A DNA stretch of 5,451 bases. Source: Oscillospiraceae bacterium (GTDB lineage Bacteria; Bacillota; Clostridia; Oscillospirales; Ruminococcaceae). Where the stretch lies: assembly GCA_015067375.1 (NCBI GenBank), contig SVMQ01000167.1, positions 1-5,451 of the forward strand, read 5' to 3'. The translations under genes and the position numbers were made by a program. Positions 1 to 5,451 of the stretch are shown here, piece by piece (within the stretch, counting starts at the first letter, position 1; each line of letters opens with the position of its first letter). The notes under the pieces are model-generated. The model had not been told where the DNA came from and did not search any database. It saw only the letters and a program-made list of their open reading frames with translations.

Positions 1-2452
1 TCTGTATAGCCTGCATGATAACTCCCCAGTCATGCTCCAGCACATACGAGGAGATAGGCTGTCTGTCCTGCGGCGGCTCGTCAAGCACGCTCATATCGCG
101 GATGCCGCTCATCGCCATATTGAGCGTTCTTGGGATAGGCGTAGCGGAGAGCGTGAGGACATCTACGCCTGCAAAGGCTTCCTTGAACTTCTCCTTATGC
201 GCAACGCCGAAACGCTGCTCCTCGTCGATTATCGCAAGACCGAGATCCTTGAATTTGATGTCATCCTGTATGATACGGTGCGTGCCGATAAGCAGGTCTA
301 CCCTGCCGCTCTTCAATCCGCGGAGTATCTCGCGCTGCTCTGCAGGCGACTTGTGGCGCGACAGCAGTGCGATGTTGACGGGAAACGCTTCCATACGCTT
401 GCAGGCGGTCTGAAAATGCTGCCACGCAAGCACAGTGGTAGGAACCAGTATCGCGCACTGCTTTCCTGCCTCGATGCACTTGAATGCGGCTCTGAGCGCG
501 ACCTCTGTCTTACCGAAGCCGACATCACCGCAAAGAAGACGCTCCATCGGCACGGGCTTCTGCATATCCGCCTTTATCTCGTCGATGCAACGCAGCTGCG
601 AGTCTGTTTCTATATAGCTGAAATGCGCCTCGAAATCCTCCTGCATGGAGTCATCCTCAGGGAACTCATAGCCCTTGCTTCTCATGCGCTTGGAATACAG
701 CTCGATAAGCTCCGCCGCCATCTCCTTTGCGGCAGCCTTAGCCTTTGCTTTGGACTTCTGCCACTGCTCGGAATTCAGCTTGTTGAGCTTTACGGTCGAA
801 GCGTCGCCTGTGCCGATATATCTCGACACAAGGTCAAGCTGCGTTACGGGAACGTGCAGCACATCCTTTCCTGCATAGCGGATGCGGATGTAGTCCTTGG
901 CAACGCCCTGACTTTCTATCTTGCGAACGCCGTCGAAAACACCGATTCCGTGGGAATAATGCACCACAAGGTCGCCCACTGCGATATCGGCAAGAGAACG
1001 TATCTCCTCGCCTTTTTTCTTCTTGGGCGGACGTTTTCTTGCAGCATGGACAGCGGTGTGAGTAAACACGGCGAGCTTGTAATTAAGATACTCGATGCCT
1101 GCGGTGAGCGTGCCGTGAGTCACGATTATCTTCTTTTCAGCAGGCGCTTCGGGCGACGCGCTGTAAACTGCCGCAAAGCCGTCGTCGCAAAGGTCGTCGG
1201 TCAGCGTTTTGGCGCTCTTCTCGGTACCTGCATAAACTATGCACGCAAAGCCGCGCGACAGATAACCGCGCATCTCGTCCTCAAGCAGCTTGTACTCGCC
1301 GCTCCACGGAGAGGTCTGGATAGCGCCCTGAGAGTCTATGATGATGCCAAGCTTCAAGTCGCCGCCACGGATGAATGTATCGAAATAAACCGCCGCACGC
1401 GCTTCTATCTCAGCTTGCAGCTCACCCTTGGTCAGCATGAAACGGTCGATGCCCTTGCAGATGTGATGCTCCTCGACCAGTATCTTTATATCCTCCGCGT
1501 GCTGCAAAGCTACACTGCGATAGCCCTCGCGCACAGAAACATTCTCGCATACGAATACCGCATTTGCATAGTCGAATACCGTAGCTTCCTCAGCATAGCA
1601 CAGCGGAAAATACTTGTCGTAGCTGTGAAGGTCAACGCCGCCGCGAAGCTTGCTTACATCGGCGCTCAGCTTTTCCCGTGCGCCCTCAGCGTGCTTTCCG
1701 CGAAGCTTCTTTGCCAGCGCTTCTATCCTGTCGCATAGCTGCTCGCTGCTGTCAAACAGTGTTTCAGACGCGGGCGAGATGCACACGCTGTCGAGCGATT
1801 CCGTCCTGCGCTGCGAGTCAGTATCAAACTGCGAGATACTGTCGATAGTATCGCCCCACAGCTCTATTCTGTAAGGAGTTGCGGCGCTGGGTGGGTACAC
1901 GTCGATTATTCCGCCGCGCACCGAAAACTGACCTGCGCCCTCTATCATGTCACAGCGGCTGTAGCCTGCTGAGATAAGGCGCTGCAAAAGCTGCTCCTGT
2001 GGGATGTCGTCGCCCTCGGAGAGCGTGATGGTGCGCGTTTTAAGCTCCTCAGGGGGGATAGTCAGCTGTGCTGCCGCCTCAGCGGAGCATATAACACAGC
2101 CGCAGCGCCCCTCCAGCATAGCTGTGAGCGCGTAGATGCGCTTATGCTCATACTCGCGCGAAGCAGCCTCGTAATTGCCAAGAGCCAGCTCCTTTGCAGG
2201 GTACAGCAGCGCCTTTTCTTCGCCAAGCATCGCATTGATATCAAGGCACAGCTTCTGCGCCTCGCCCTCGCTCTCAGCAATAACAAGGGCAGGTAGCAGC
2301 TCCGTTTTTGATAACAAAGCCGCGATAAAATGCGCCTTGTGGATATGCGAAAGTCCCGTCACAAGGGCGGGCAGCGCGTTATGGTCGTCAAGGTACTTGC
2401 ACAGGCGGATATATTCCCTGTTTTGCTCCGCCGCTTTCAGAAATAATTCCAT
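1..2452 (-). CDS. mfd: Transcription-repair coupling factor Mfd, C-terminal end outside the window
   Basis: Mfd is an ATP-dependent DNA translocase that binds stalled RNA polymerase, pushes it off damaged DNA and recruits the UvrA/UvrB excision machinery. I translated the frame by hand: it is open for 817 codons from ATG at 2452 to the window edge, with no frameshift. Visible in order: a UvrB-like N-terminal region (VRGGIIDVYPP, residues 178-188); the RNA polymerase interacting domain, starting near VGDLVVHYSHGIGVF (492-506); Walker A GDVGFGKTE (642-650); DEEQ box motif II (743-746); and motif III TLSATPIPRTL (767-777). Family members are usually about 1150-1180 residues, so helicase motifs IV-VI and the C-terminal regulatory domain lie beyond position 1. 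The start is supported by AGAGG at 2458-2462, 5 nt upstream of the ATG. The gene begins 12 bp after the pth stop, so the two are probably cotranscribed. Family assignment is secure; only the end is unseen. Confidence 0.97.
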   Translation of the reverse strand, partial: MELFLKAAEQNREYIRLCKYLDDHNALPALVTGLSHIHKAHFIAALLSKTELLPALVIAESEGEAQKLCLDINAMLGEEKALLYPAKELALGNYEAASREYEHKRIYALTAMLEGRCGCVICSAEAAAQLTIPPEELKTRTITLSEGDDIPQEQLLQRLISAGYSRCDMIEGAGQFSVRGGIIDVYPPSAATPYRIELWGDTIDSISQFDTDSQRRTESLDSVCISPASETLFDSSEQLCDRIEALAKKLRGKHAEGAREKLSADVSKLRGGVDLHSYDKYFPLCYAEEATVFDYANAVFVCENVSVREGYRSVALQHAEDIKILVEEHHICKGIDRFMLTKGELQAEIEARAAVYFDTFIRGGDLKLGIIIDSQGAIQTSPWSGEYKLLEDEMRGYLSRGFACIVYAGTEKSAKTLTDDLCDDGFAAVYSASPEAPAEKKIIVTHGTLTAGIEYLNYKLAVFTHTAVHAARKRPPKKKKGEEIRSLADIAVGDLVVHYSHGIGVFDGVRKIESQGVAKDYIRIRYAGKDVLHVPVTQLDLVSRYIGTGDASTVKLNKLNSEQWQKSKAKAKAAAKEMAAELIELYSKRMRSKGYEFPEDDSMQEDFEAHFSYIETDSQLRCIDEIKADMQKPVPMERLLCGDVGFGKTEVALRAAFKCIEAGKQCAILVPTTVLAWQHFQTACKRMEAFPVNIALLSRHKSPAEQREILRGLKSGRVDLLIGTHRIIQDDIKFKDLGLAIIDEEQRFGVAHKEKFKEAFAGVDVLTLSATPIPRTLNMAMSGIRDMSVLDEPPQDRQPISSYVLEHDWGVIMQAIQ

Positions 2453-2464
2453 CTTAACCTCTTA

Positions 2465-3094
2465 TCAGGAGTTGAACTTGTTCATAGCTTCATTTATCTT
2501 ATCCTGCACTATCAACTCTATGCACTGAGCGGCATTGTTCATACATTCGGTCAGCTTTTCGCCGTCCTCCTTCTTGAAATGCCCAAGCACCCAGTCTGCA
2601 AGGTTATAGTCGGGATGCGGCTTCGCGCCTACACCCATCTTGATGCGCGGAAAGGTGTCCTTGCCCGAAAGATAGATGATGTTCTTCATTCCGTTGTGGC
2701 CGCCGTCGCTGCCCTTTCTGCGGATGCGAAGATTTCCGGGCTCCAGCGAGATATCGTCATATACGATAAGCGTGCGCTCGGGCGGTATCTTATAGAAGCT
2801 CATCGCCTCTGTCACTGCCTCACCGCTCTTGTTCATGAATGTTGTAGGCTTCATGATAAGGCAGCGCTTTCCGCCTATCATAACGTCGCCTGTAAGCGAC
2901 TTGAAGCGCACCTTTTTACAGCTTACGCCAAGCTTCTCGCACAACGTATCCACCGTCATAAAGCCGATATTGTGACGCGTGCTCTCATACTCCGTGCCTG
3001 GGTTTCCAAGACCTGCAATGATGTATTCCACCGCACCAGTCGGAGCAGGCGCGCGCCCTTCCTCAAGCTTTTTAAAAATATCAAAAACGGACAT
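2465..3094 (-). CDS. pth: Peptidyl-tRNA hydrolase
   Basis: Pth cleaves the ester bond of peptidyl-tRNAs released from ribosomes prematurely, recycling tRNA in the cytoplasm. The 209-residue product has the whole family pattern: GLGNPG (Asn31), TRHNIGF (catalytic His41), FMNKSG (Asn88), YDDISLEPG (Asp114) and GSDGGHNG (Asn134). Spacing matches the E. coli residues Asn10, His20, Asn68, Asp93 and Asn114. The frame is open further upstream to an ATG at 3121, but that would place the strong ribosome binding site AAAGGAGG inside the coding sequence; the ATG at 3094, 4 nt after it, is therefore the start. Compared with E. coli Pth there are about 21 extra N-terminal residues (MSVFDIFKKLEEGRAPAPTG). 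I recall similar extensions in Oscillospiraceae relatives, which is memory rather than a search. It has its own promoter and leads into mfd. Confidence 0.97.
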   Translation of the reverse strand: MSVFDIFKKLEEGRAPAPTGAVEYIIAGLGNPGTEYESTRHNIGFMTVDTLCEKLGVSCKKVRFKSLTGDVMIGGKRCLIMKPTTFMNKSGEAVTEAMSFYKIPPERTLIVYDDISLEPGNLRIRRKGSDGGHNGMKNIIYLSGKDTFPRIKMGVGAKPHPDYNLADWVLGHFKKEDGEKLTECMNNAAQCIELIVQDKINEAMNKFNS

Positions 3095-3098
3095 AATG

Positions 3099-3106
3099 CC
3101 TCCTTT
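3099..3106 (-). promoter_or_regulatory. Ribosome binding site that fixes the pth start
   Basis: On the minus strand this reads AAAGGAGG, a near-perfect anti-16S match, with 4 nt (CATT) before ATG at 3094. It would lie within the coding sequence if the upstream in-frame ATG at 3121 were used, so it argues for the shorter Pth. Confidence 0.9.
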
Positions 3107-3124
3107 ATGCTGTACGCACAAAAT

Positions 3125-3150
3125 CCACTCACGACATATATCGGGAGTGG
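3125..3150 (-). promoter_or_regulatory. Hairpin in the pth leader, possible weak terminator or attenuator
   Basis: On the minus strand the arms CCACTC (3150-3145) and GAGTGG (3130-3125) pair over 6 bp. After a single C/T mismatch a further 3 bp (CGA/TCG) close a 6-nt loop TATATG. The 3' arm is followed by ATTTTGTG, a short and interrupted T-tract. It lies downstream of the predicted pth promoter, at roughly +19 to +44 of the transcript, and upstream of the pth ribosome binding site, which it does not cover. It could partly terminate transcripts arriving from the upstream three-gene group, act on pth transcripts, protect the 5' end, or be a protein-binding palindrome. The structure is visible; the role is inference. 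Confidence 0.5.
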
Positions 3151-3174
3151 TATTCTGTATTTATCGACCTTGTT

Positions 3175-3203
3175 ATTTTAGCACATCTCAGAAGATTTGT
3201 CAA
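3175..3203 (-). promoter_or_regulatory. Sigma-A promoter for pth-mfd
   Basis: On the minus strand, TTGACA (3203-3198) is followed after exactly 17 nt by TAAAAT (3180-3175). The -10 box is preceded by TGC, giving an extended -10 TG. The -35 is a perfect consensus and the -10 differs at one position. The predicted transcription start is a purine near 3168-3169, leaving a leader of about 74 nt before pth. The -35 box contains the TGA stop codon of the upstream SUKH-like gene. Confidence 0.85.
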
Positions 3204-3751
3204 TCATCGGCAGGTATATCTAACTCAGCATCGTGAAATTTGTCGAGAAACTCCTGTGCCGCGTCAGCTACGATCCCGTATGGATTATCCTCATACACTT
3301 CACAGTAGCCCCAGCCGAAATCCACCCACTCAAACCTGCCTGTATCATTGTTGAATACGAGCGTTATCTGCCCGATATTGATGTACAGCTCTCCAAGATA
3401 AGCACGATGAGCAAAATCGTTTCCGCCTGTCCATTCGCCGCTGAATGCATCCTCAAAGAAATCGCAGACATAGTCAGTATCATTGTGCTGAAGCGGTCTA
3501 AGCGTGTATTCAGCATATTTTCCGTCGCCGTTTGCATCAACGAGCCAGTCGGGGCGGTTTGCGTACTCCTTTACAAGCTCGGCAGGGCGATACTCCATGC
3601 AGCCGCGCACGCCCCAGCGCTCCTCACATACTATGCGAGAAAAAAAGCTGCGAAGCTCCGCGTGTACAGCAAAGCCAAGCCGCTGCTCAACAGCATTCCA
3701 GTCGATCTCCAAAGTATCAGCGGCAGCTGACTTCCAATCTGTTACAGTCAT
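3200..3751 (-). CDS. Uncharacterised acidic protein, SUKH (SMI1/KNR4)-like
   Basis: A 183-residue soluble protein with no signal peptide or membrane segment; it is acidic and rich in Trp, Tyr and Phe. I cannot name it firmly. The N-terminal IDWNAVEQRLGFAVHAELRSFF (split: IDWNAVEQRLG 16-26, then AELRSFF 31-37) and the C-terminal half (LGELYINIGQITLVFNN 119-135, TGRFEWVD 137-144, then ADAAQEFLDKF 162-172) resemble the SUKH superfamily layout: a helix with W/LG, a central G-rich strand, a final helix ending in EFL. Many SUKH proteins are immunity proteins against secreted toxins, but others are not and no toxin gene is visible here. DANGDG (72-77) looks like the first half of a calcium loop but lacks the acidic residue at loop position 12. 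The start at 3751 is chosen because AAAGGAG lies 6 nt upstream; an in-frame ATG at 3790 would overlap the GNAT gene. Only 1 nt separates it from the GNAT stop, suggesting translational coupling. Confidence 0.85.
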   Translation of the reverse strand: MTVTDWKSAAADTLEIDWNAVEQRLGFAVHAELRSFFSRIVCEERWGVRGCMEYRPAELVKEYANRPDWLVDANGDGKYAEYTLRPLQHNDTDYVCDFFEDAFSGEWTGGNDFAHRAYLGELYINIGQITLVFNNDTGRFEWVDFGWGYCEVYEDNPYGIVADAAQEFLDKFHDAELDIPADD

Positions 3752-3752
3752 G

Positions 3753-4217
3753 TCATTCTCCTTTAATGTCGTGTTTGAAGGCTTTGACAAGTGAAACGTG
3801 GTCTGTTAATTCCGAAAAACCGTTCTTCCTGTAAAAAGCATAAGCAGGAACAGTACGCTCGGTCTGCAGGAAGATATGTGTCGCGCCGCGCTCTTCAGCG
3901 ATACGCTGAGCTTCGGTCAGGAAAAACGAGCCAAGTCCCCTGCCCTGCCTGTCGGTCTTAATACAGAACTCTAGAATATAATACTCCGTACCCCTACACC
4001 AGTGCATGATGCTTCCAAGCGAAAGCCCGATAAGCTCGCCATCCTCATAAAGCCCGAGGGAGAGCGAATTTCGGTTGCCGATAAGGTCGGTGATATATGC
4101 GTGAAGCTGTTCGGCATCGCTCCAGTCATCATTCCACGGCTCTTTTGTGAAGATATCAGCAAACAGCGCCTTTATCTCCTCTATCATGCTGATATCAAGC
4201 TCTTTTATTACTGTCAT
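3753..4217 (-). CDS. GNAT family N-acetyltransferase
   Basis: A 154-residue cytoplasmic acetyltransferase that should transfer the acetyl group of acetyl-CoA to an amine; the substrate cannot be told from sequence. Strand beta4 (ILEFCIK, 81-87) leads into the pyrophosphate-binding motif A, RQGRGLG (90-96), followed by the helix FLTEAQRIAEERGA. Motif B is represented by AYAFYRKNGF (125-134), with the Tyr129 position commonly serving as general acid in GNATs. The N-terminal part EPWNDDW (26-32) recalls a group of Firmicutes GNATs loosely related to aminoglycoside 6'-acetyltransferases, but I would not claim resistance. The frame is open to an ATG at 4280, which would overlap the MGMT-like gene by 44 bp; ATG at 4217, 19 nt after that gene's stop and behind a weak GGGGTGG, gives a normal family length and is preferred. 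The stop codon is 1 nt from the next start. Confidence 0.92.
   Translation of the reverse strand: MTVIKELDISMIEEIKALFADIFTKEPWNDDWSDAEQLHAYITDLIGNRNSLSLGLYEDGELIGLSLGSIMHWCRGTEYYILEFCIKTDRQGRGLGSFFLTEAQRIAEERGATHIFLQTERTVPAYAFYRKNGFSELTDHVSLVKAFKHDIKGE
3758..3764 (-). promoter_or_regulatory. Ribosome binding site inside the end of the GNAT gene
   Basis: The minus strand reads AAAGGAG, 6 nt before ATG at 3751. It is embedded in the last sense codons (Lys-Gly-Glu) of the GNAT gene and selects the shorter start of the SUKH-like gene. An out-of-frame ATG (3756-3754) between it and the start meets a stop after two codons. Confidence 0.8.
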
Positions 4218-4236
4218 GATCCACCCCGCTATCGTA

Positions 4237-4542
4237 TCACAAGCCGTCCCACAGGTATCTCTCAAGGTCAACTGTATCATCGCAGACCTCTACACCGTCA
4301 GCGCGCAAAAGCTCTGCCTGCCTGTTTATGCCCCCGAAAACGAACGCTTCGGACAGCTTTCCCATTCGGTTTACAACGCGGTAGCACGGTATTCCGTCAG
4401 GGTCAGGATTGGAATGTAGCGCATAGCCGACTACCCTTGCCCAACGCGGATTTCCTGCAAGCATCGCTATCTGCCCGTAGGTCGCGACCTTACCGCGCGG
4501 TATCCTTCTTACCTGCTCGTATATCTTCTCGAATACCGACAT
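4237..4542 (-). CDS. Small MGMT / alkyltransferase-like DNA-binding protein
   Basis: A 101-residue protein made only of the DNA-binding and alkyl-acceptor domain of O6-alkylguanine-DNA alkyltransferases, without the N-terminal domain of Ogt or MGMT. Seen: GKVATYGQIA (17-26, with the phosphate-contacting Tyr22 position), NPRWARVVG (31-39, Arg36 at the arginine-finger position), Asn45, and the active-site loop IPCYRVVNR (51-59). Cys53 is retained, so it is not a classical ATL protein, which has Trp there. However, the usual PCHR is PCYR: the histidine that activates the cysteine is Tyr54, and the glutamate of the hydrogen-bond network appears as Asp82 (LLRADGV). It may be a weak alkyltransferase or a damage-recognition protein like ATLs. 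AAAGGAG lies 5 nt before the ATG. It opens the three-gene group, about 20 nt after the clpX terminator. Family assignment is firm; activity is open. Confidence 0.93.
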   Translation of the reverse strand: MSVFEKIYEQVRRIPRGKVATYGQIAMLAGNPRWARVVGYALHSNPDPDGIPCYRVVNRMGKLSEAFVFGGINRQAELLRADGVEVCDDTVDLERYLWDGL

Positions 4543-4561
4543 CTATTCTCCTTTCACAGCC

Positions 4562-4591
4562 AAAAAACGGCAGACAAAGCCTGCCTGCCGT
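4562..4591 (-). terminator. Intrinsic terminator after clpX
   Basis: On the minus strand ACGGCAG (4591-4585) pairs perfectly over 7 bp with CTGCCGT (4573-4567), with an 11-nt loop. The stem runs directly into TTTTTT (down to 4562). A slipped pairing of GGCAG with an internal CTGCC is also possible. The stem begins 6 nt after the clpX stop. The opposite strand also carries a T-run after the stem (4594-4599), so the structure could act both ways, though no plus-strand gene reaches it. Confidence 0.85.
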
Positions 4592-4597
4592 CATTTT

Positions 4598-5451
4598 TTA
4601 AGCCTTTGCGGACTTTTTGGACTTAGCCTTTTTGCCGCGCTCGATAACAGGCTCACCTGTACCCTCAACGCAATCAGCGGTGATAGTCACCTTGGTGATA
4701 GACTCGTCGCTGGGCGCTGTGAACATGATGTCGCGCAGTGTAGCCTCTACGATAGAACGCAGACCTCTTGCACCTGTCTTGCGCTCGATGGACTTCTTTG
4801 CGATAGCACGCTTTGCGTCGTCATCGAACTCAAGCTCGATATCATCAGCCTTGAACAGGTACTTATACTGCTTGATAAGAGCGTTCTTCGGCTCGTCAAG
4901 GATGCGCACGAGTGCTTCCTCATCGAGATCGTCAAGCACTGTAACAACAGGCAGACGTCCGATAAGCTCAGGGATGATACCGAACTTTACAAGATCCTCC
5001 TGACTTACCTTGTGGAGCATAGCGGAGCTTTCCTTGTCCTTCTTGGAATTTACCTCCGCGCCGAAGCCCATAGAAGAGGACGAAACACGCGAAGAGATCA
5101 TCTTTTCAAGACCCTCAAACGCACCGCCGCAGATGAACAGGATGTTCTTGGTGTCGATCTGGATGAACTCCTGATGGGGATGCTTTCTGCCGCCCTGAGG
5201 AGGTACGTTGGACACTGTTCCCTCAACGATCTTCAGCAGAGCCTGCTGTACGCCCTCGCCGCTTACGTCGCGGGTAATAGATGTATTCTCGCTGCGGCGC
5301 GAGATCTTGTCTATCTCATCAATATAAATGATACCGCGCTCTGCAGCCTCAATGTTGTAGTCAGCTGCCTGAACAAGTCGAAGCAGCACGTTCTCAACGT
5401 CCTCACCGACATAGCCTGCCTGCGTCAGTGTTGTTGCGTCAGCAATAGCAA
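4598..5451 (-). CDS. clpX: ATP-dependent Clp protease ATP-binding subunit ClpX, N-terminal part outside the window
   Basis: ClpX is a hexameric AAA+ unfoldase that feeds tagged proteins into the ClpP peptidase. The visible fragment is 283 residues plus two bases of a codon; the family is usually about 410-430 residues, so the zinc-binding domain and Walker A lie beyond the window edge. Visible: pore-1 loop GYVG (fragment residues 12-15), Walker [10 protein letters not shown] (40-48), pore-2 RKH (88-90), the ClpP-docking tripeptide as MGF (127-129) in place of the classical IGF, the arginine-finger box PELIGRLPV (160-168) and sensor 2 GARGLR (226-231). The C-terminus ends in a short Lys/Ala/Ser tail ([11 protein letters not shown]). 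The gene has no start in this window: an internal GTG at 5389 is not the real start, because homology continues upstream of it. A terminator follows at once. Confidence 0.97.
   Translation of the reverse strand, partial: AIADATTLTQAGYVGEDVENVLLRLVQAADYNIEAAERGIIYIDEIDKISRRSENTSITRDVSGEGVQQALLKIVEGTVSNVPPQGGRKHPHQEFIQIDTKNILFICGGAFEGLEKMISSRVSSSSMGFGAEVNSKKDKESSAMLHKVSQEDLVKFGIIPELIGRLPVVTVLDDLDEEALVRILDEPKNALIKQYKYLFKADDIELEFDDDAKRAIAKKSIERKTGARGLRSIVEATLRDIMFTAPSDESITKVTITADCVEGTGEPVIERGKKAKSKKSAKA

Noticed and set aside
32..1738. Long plus-strand open frame as a protein-coding gene
   Set aside because: It is antisense to a fully intact mfd frame, its product shows no recognisable motif, and its openness follows from mfd codon usage. 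No ribosome binding site was recognised before its start.
2465..3121. Longer Pth starting at 3121
   Set aside because: Its first nine codons would contain the consensus ribosome binding site AAAGGAGG used by the ATG at 3094.
2579..3181. 200-codon plus-strand frame opposite pth
   Set aside because: It is complementary to pth, whose catalytic residues are all present. The protein has no recognisable motif.
3095..3199. Riboswitch, T-box or small RNA between the SUKH-like gene and pth
   Set aside because: The gap is only about 105 bp and holds a promoter and one simple hairpin; no known riboswitch or T-box element is recognisable.
3200..3790. Longer SUKH-like product starting at 3790
   Set aside because: It would overlap the end of the GNAT gene by 38 bp, while an excellent ribosome binding site precedes the ATG at 3751.
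3753..4280. Longer GNAT product starting at 4280
   Set aside because: It would overlap the MGMT-like coding sequence by 44 bp, and the extra residues carry no GNAT feature. The ATG at 4217 fits the family length.
4002..4601. 199-codon plus-strand frame opposite the GNAT and MGMT-like genes
   Set aside because: It spans two genes and their gap on the opposite strand, and both of those have clear family motifs.
1..5451. Mobile element, CRISPR array, phage genes or a defence system
   Set aside because: No transposase, integrase, direct-repeat array or terminal inverted repeats were seen. Gene order and coding style look uniform and chromosomal.

Overview
The window reads as ordinary bacterial chromosome with every supported gene on the minus strand. 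Strong AAAGGAG-type ribosome binding sites, tight gene packing and protein sequences of Firmicutes type suggest a clostridial organism. From memory the Pth, ClpX and GNAT variants look most like those of Ruminococcus/Oscillospiraceae; this is inference, not a database result.

In transcription order (high to low coordinates): (1) the C-terminal two thirds of clpX (5451-4598), an AAA+ unfoldase, cut by the window edge; (2) a strong intrinsic terminator (4591-4562); (3) a compact three-gene group: a small MGMT/alkyltransferase-like protein (4542-4237), a GNAT acetyltransferase (4217-3753) and an acidic 183-residue protein resembling the SUKH (SMI1/KNR4) fold (3751-3200); (4) a near-consensus sigma-A promoter whose -35 box overlaps the stop codon of the third gene, followed by a hairpin in the leader; (5) pth (3094-2465), peptidyl-tRNA hydrolase; (6) mfd (2452-1), transcription-repair coupling factor, whose last third lies outside the window.

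The pth-mfd pair, 12 bp apart and behind one promoter, is a housekeeping unit for rescue of stalled translation and stalled transcription. The MGMT-like gene is the only other gene with a possible DNA repair theme. The three-gene group has no recognisable promoter between the clpX terminator and its first ribosome binding site, so it is probably fed by readthrough or by an unrecognised promoter in the clpX 3' end.

I see no mobile element, CRISPR array, tRNA, rRNA or toxin gene, and no convincing sign of a new multi-gene system. The points worth a second look are modest: the uncharacterised SUKH-like protein, the Cys-Tyr active-site variant in the MGMT-like protein, the pth leader hairpin, and the terminator placed directly before the MGMT-like gene. 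Gaps between genes are all about 105 bp or less, so there is no long unassigned stretch.
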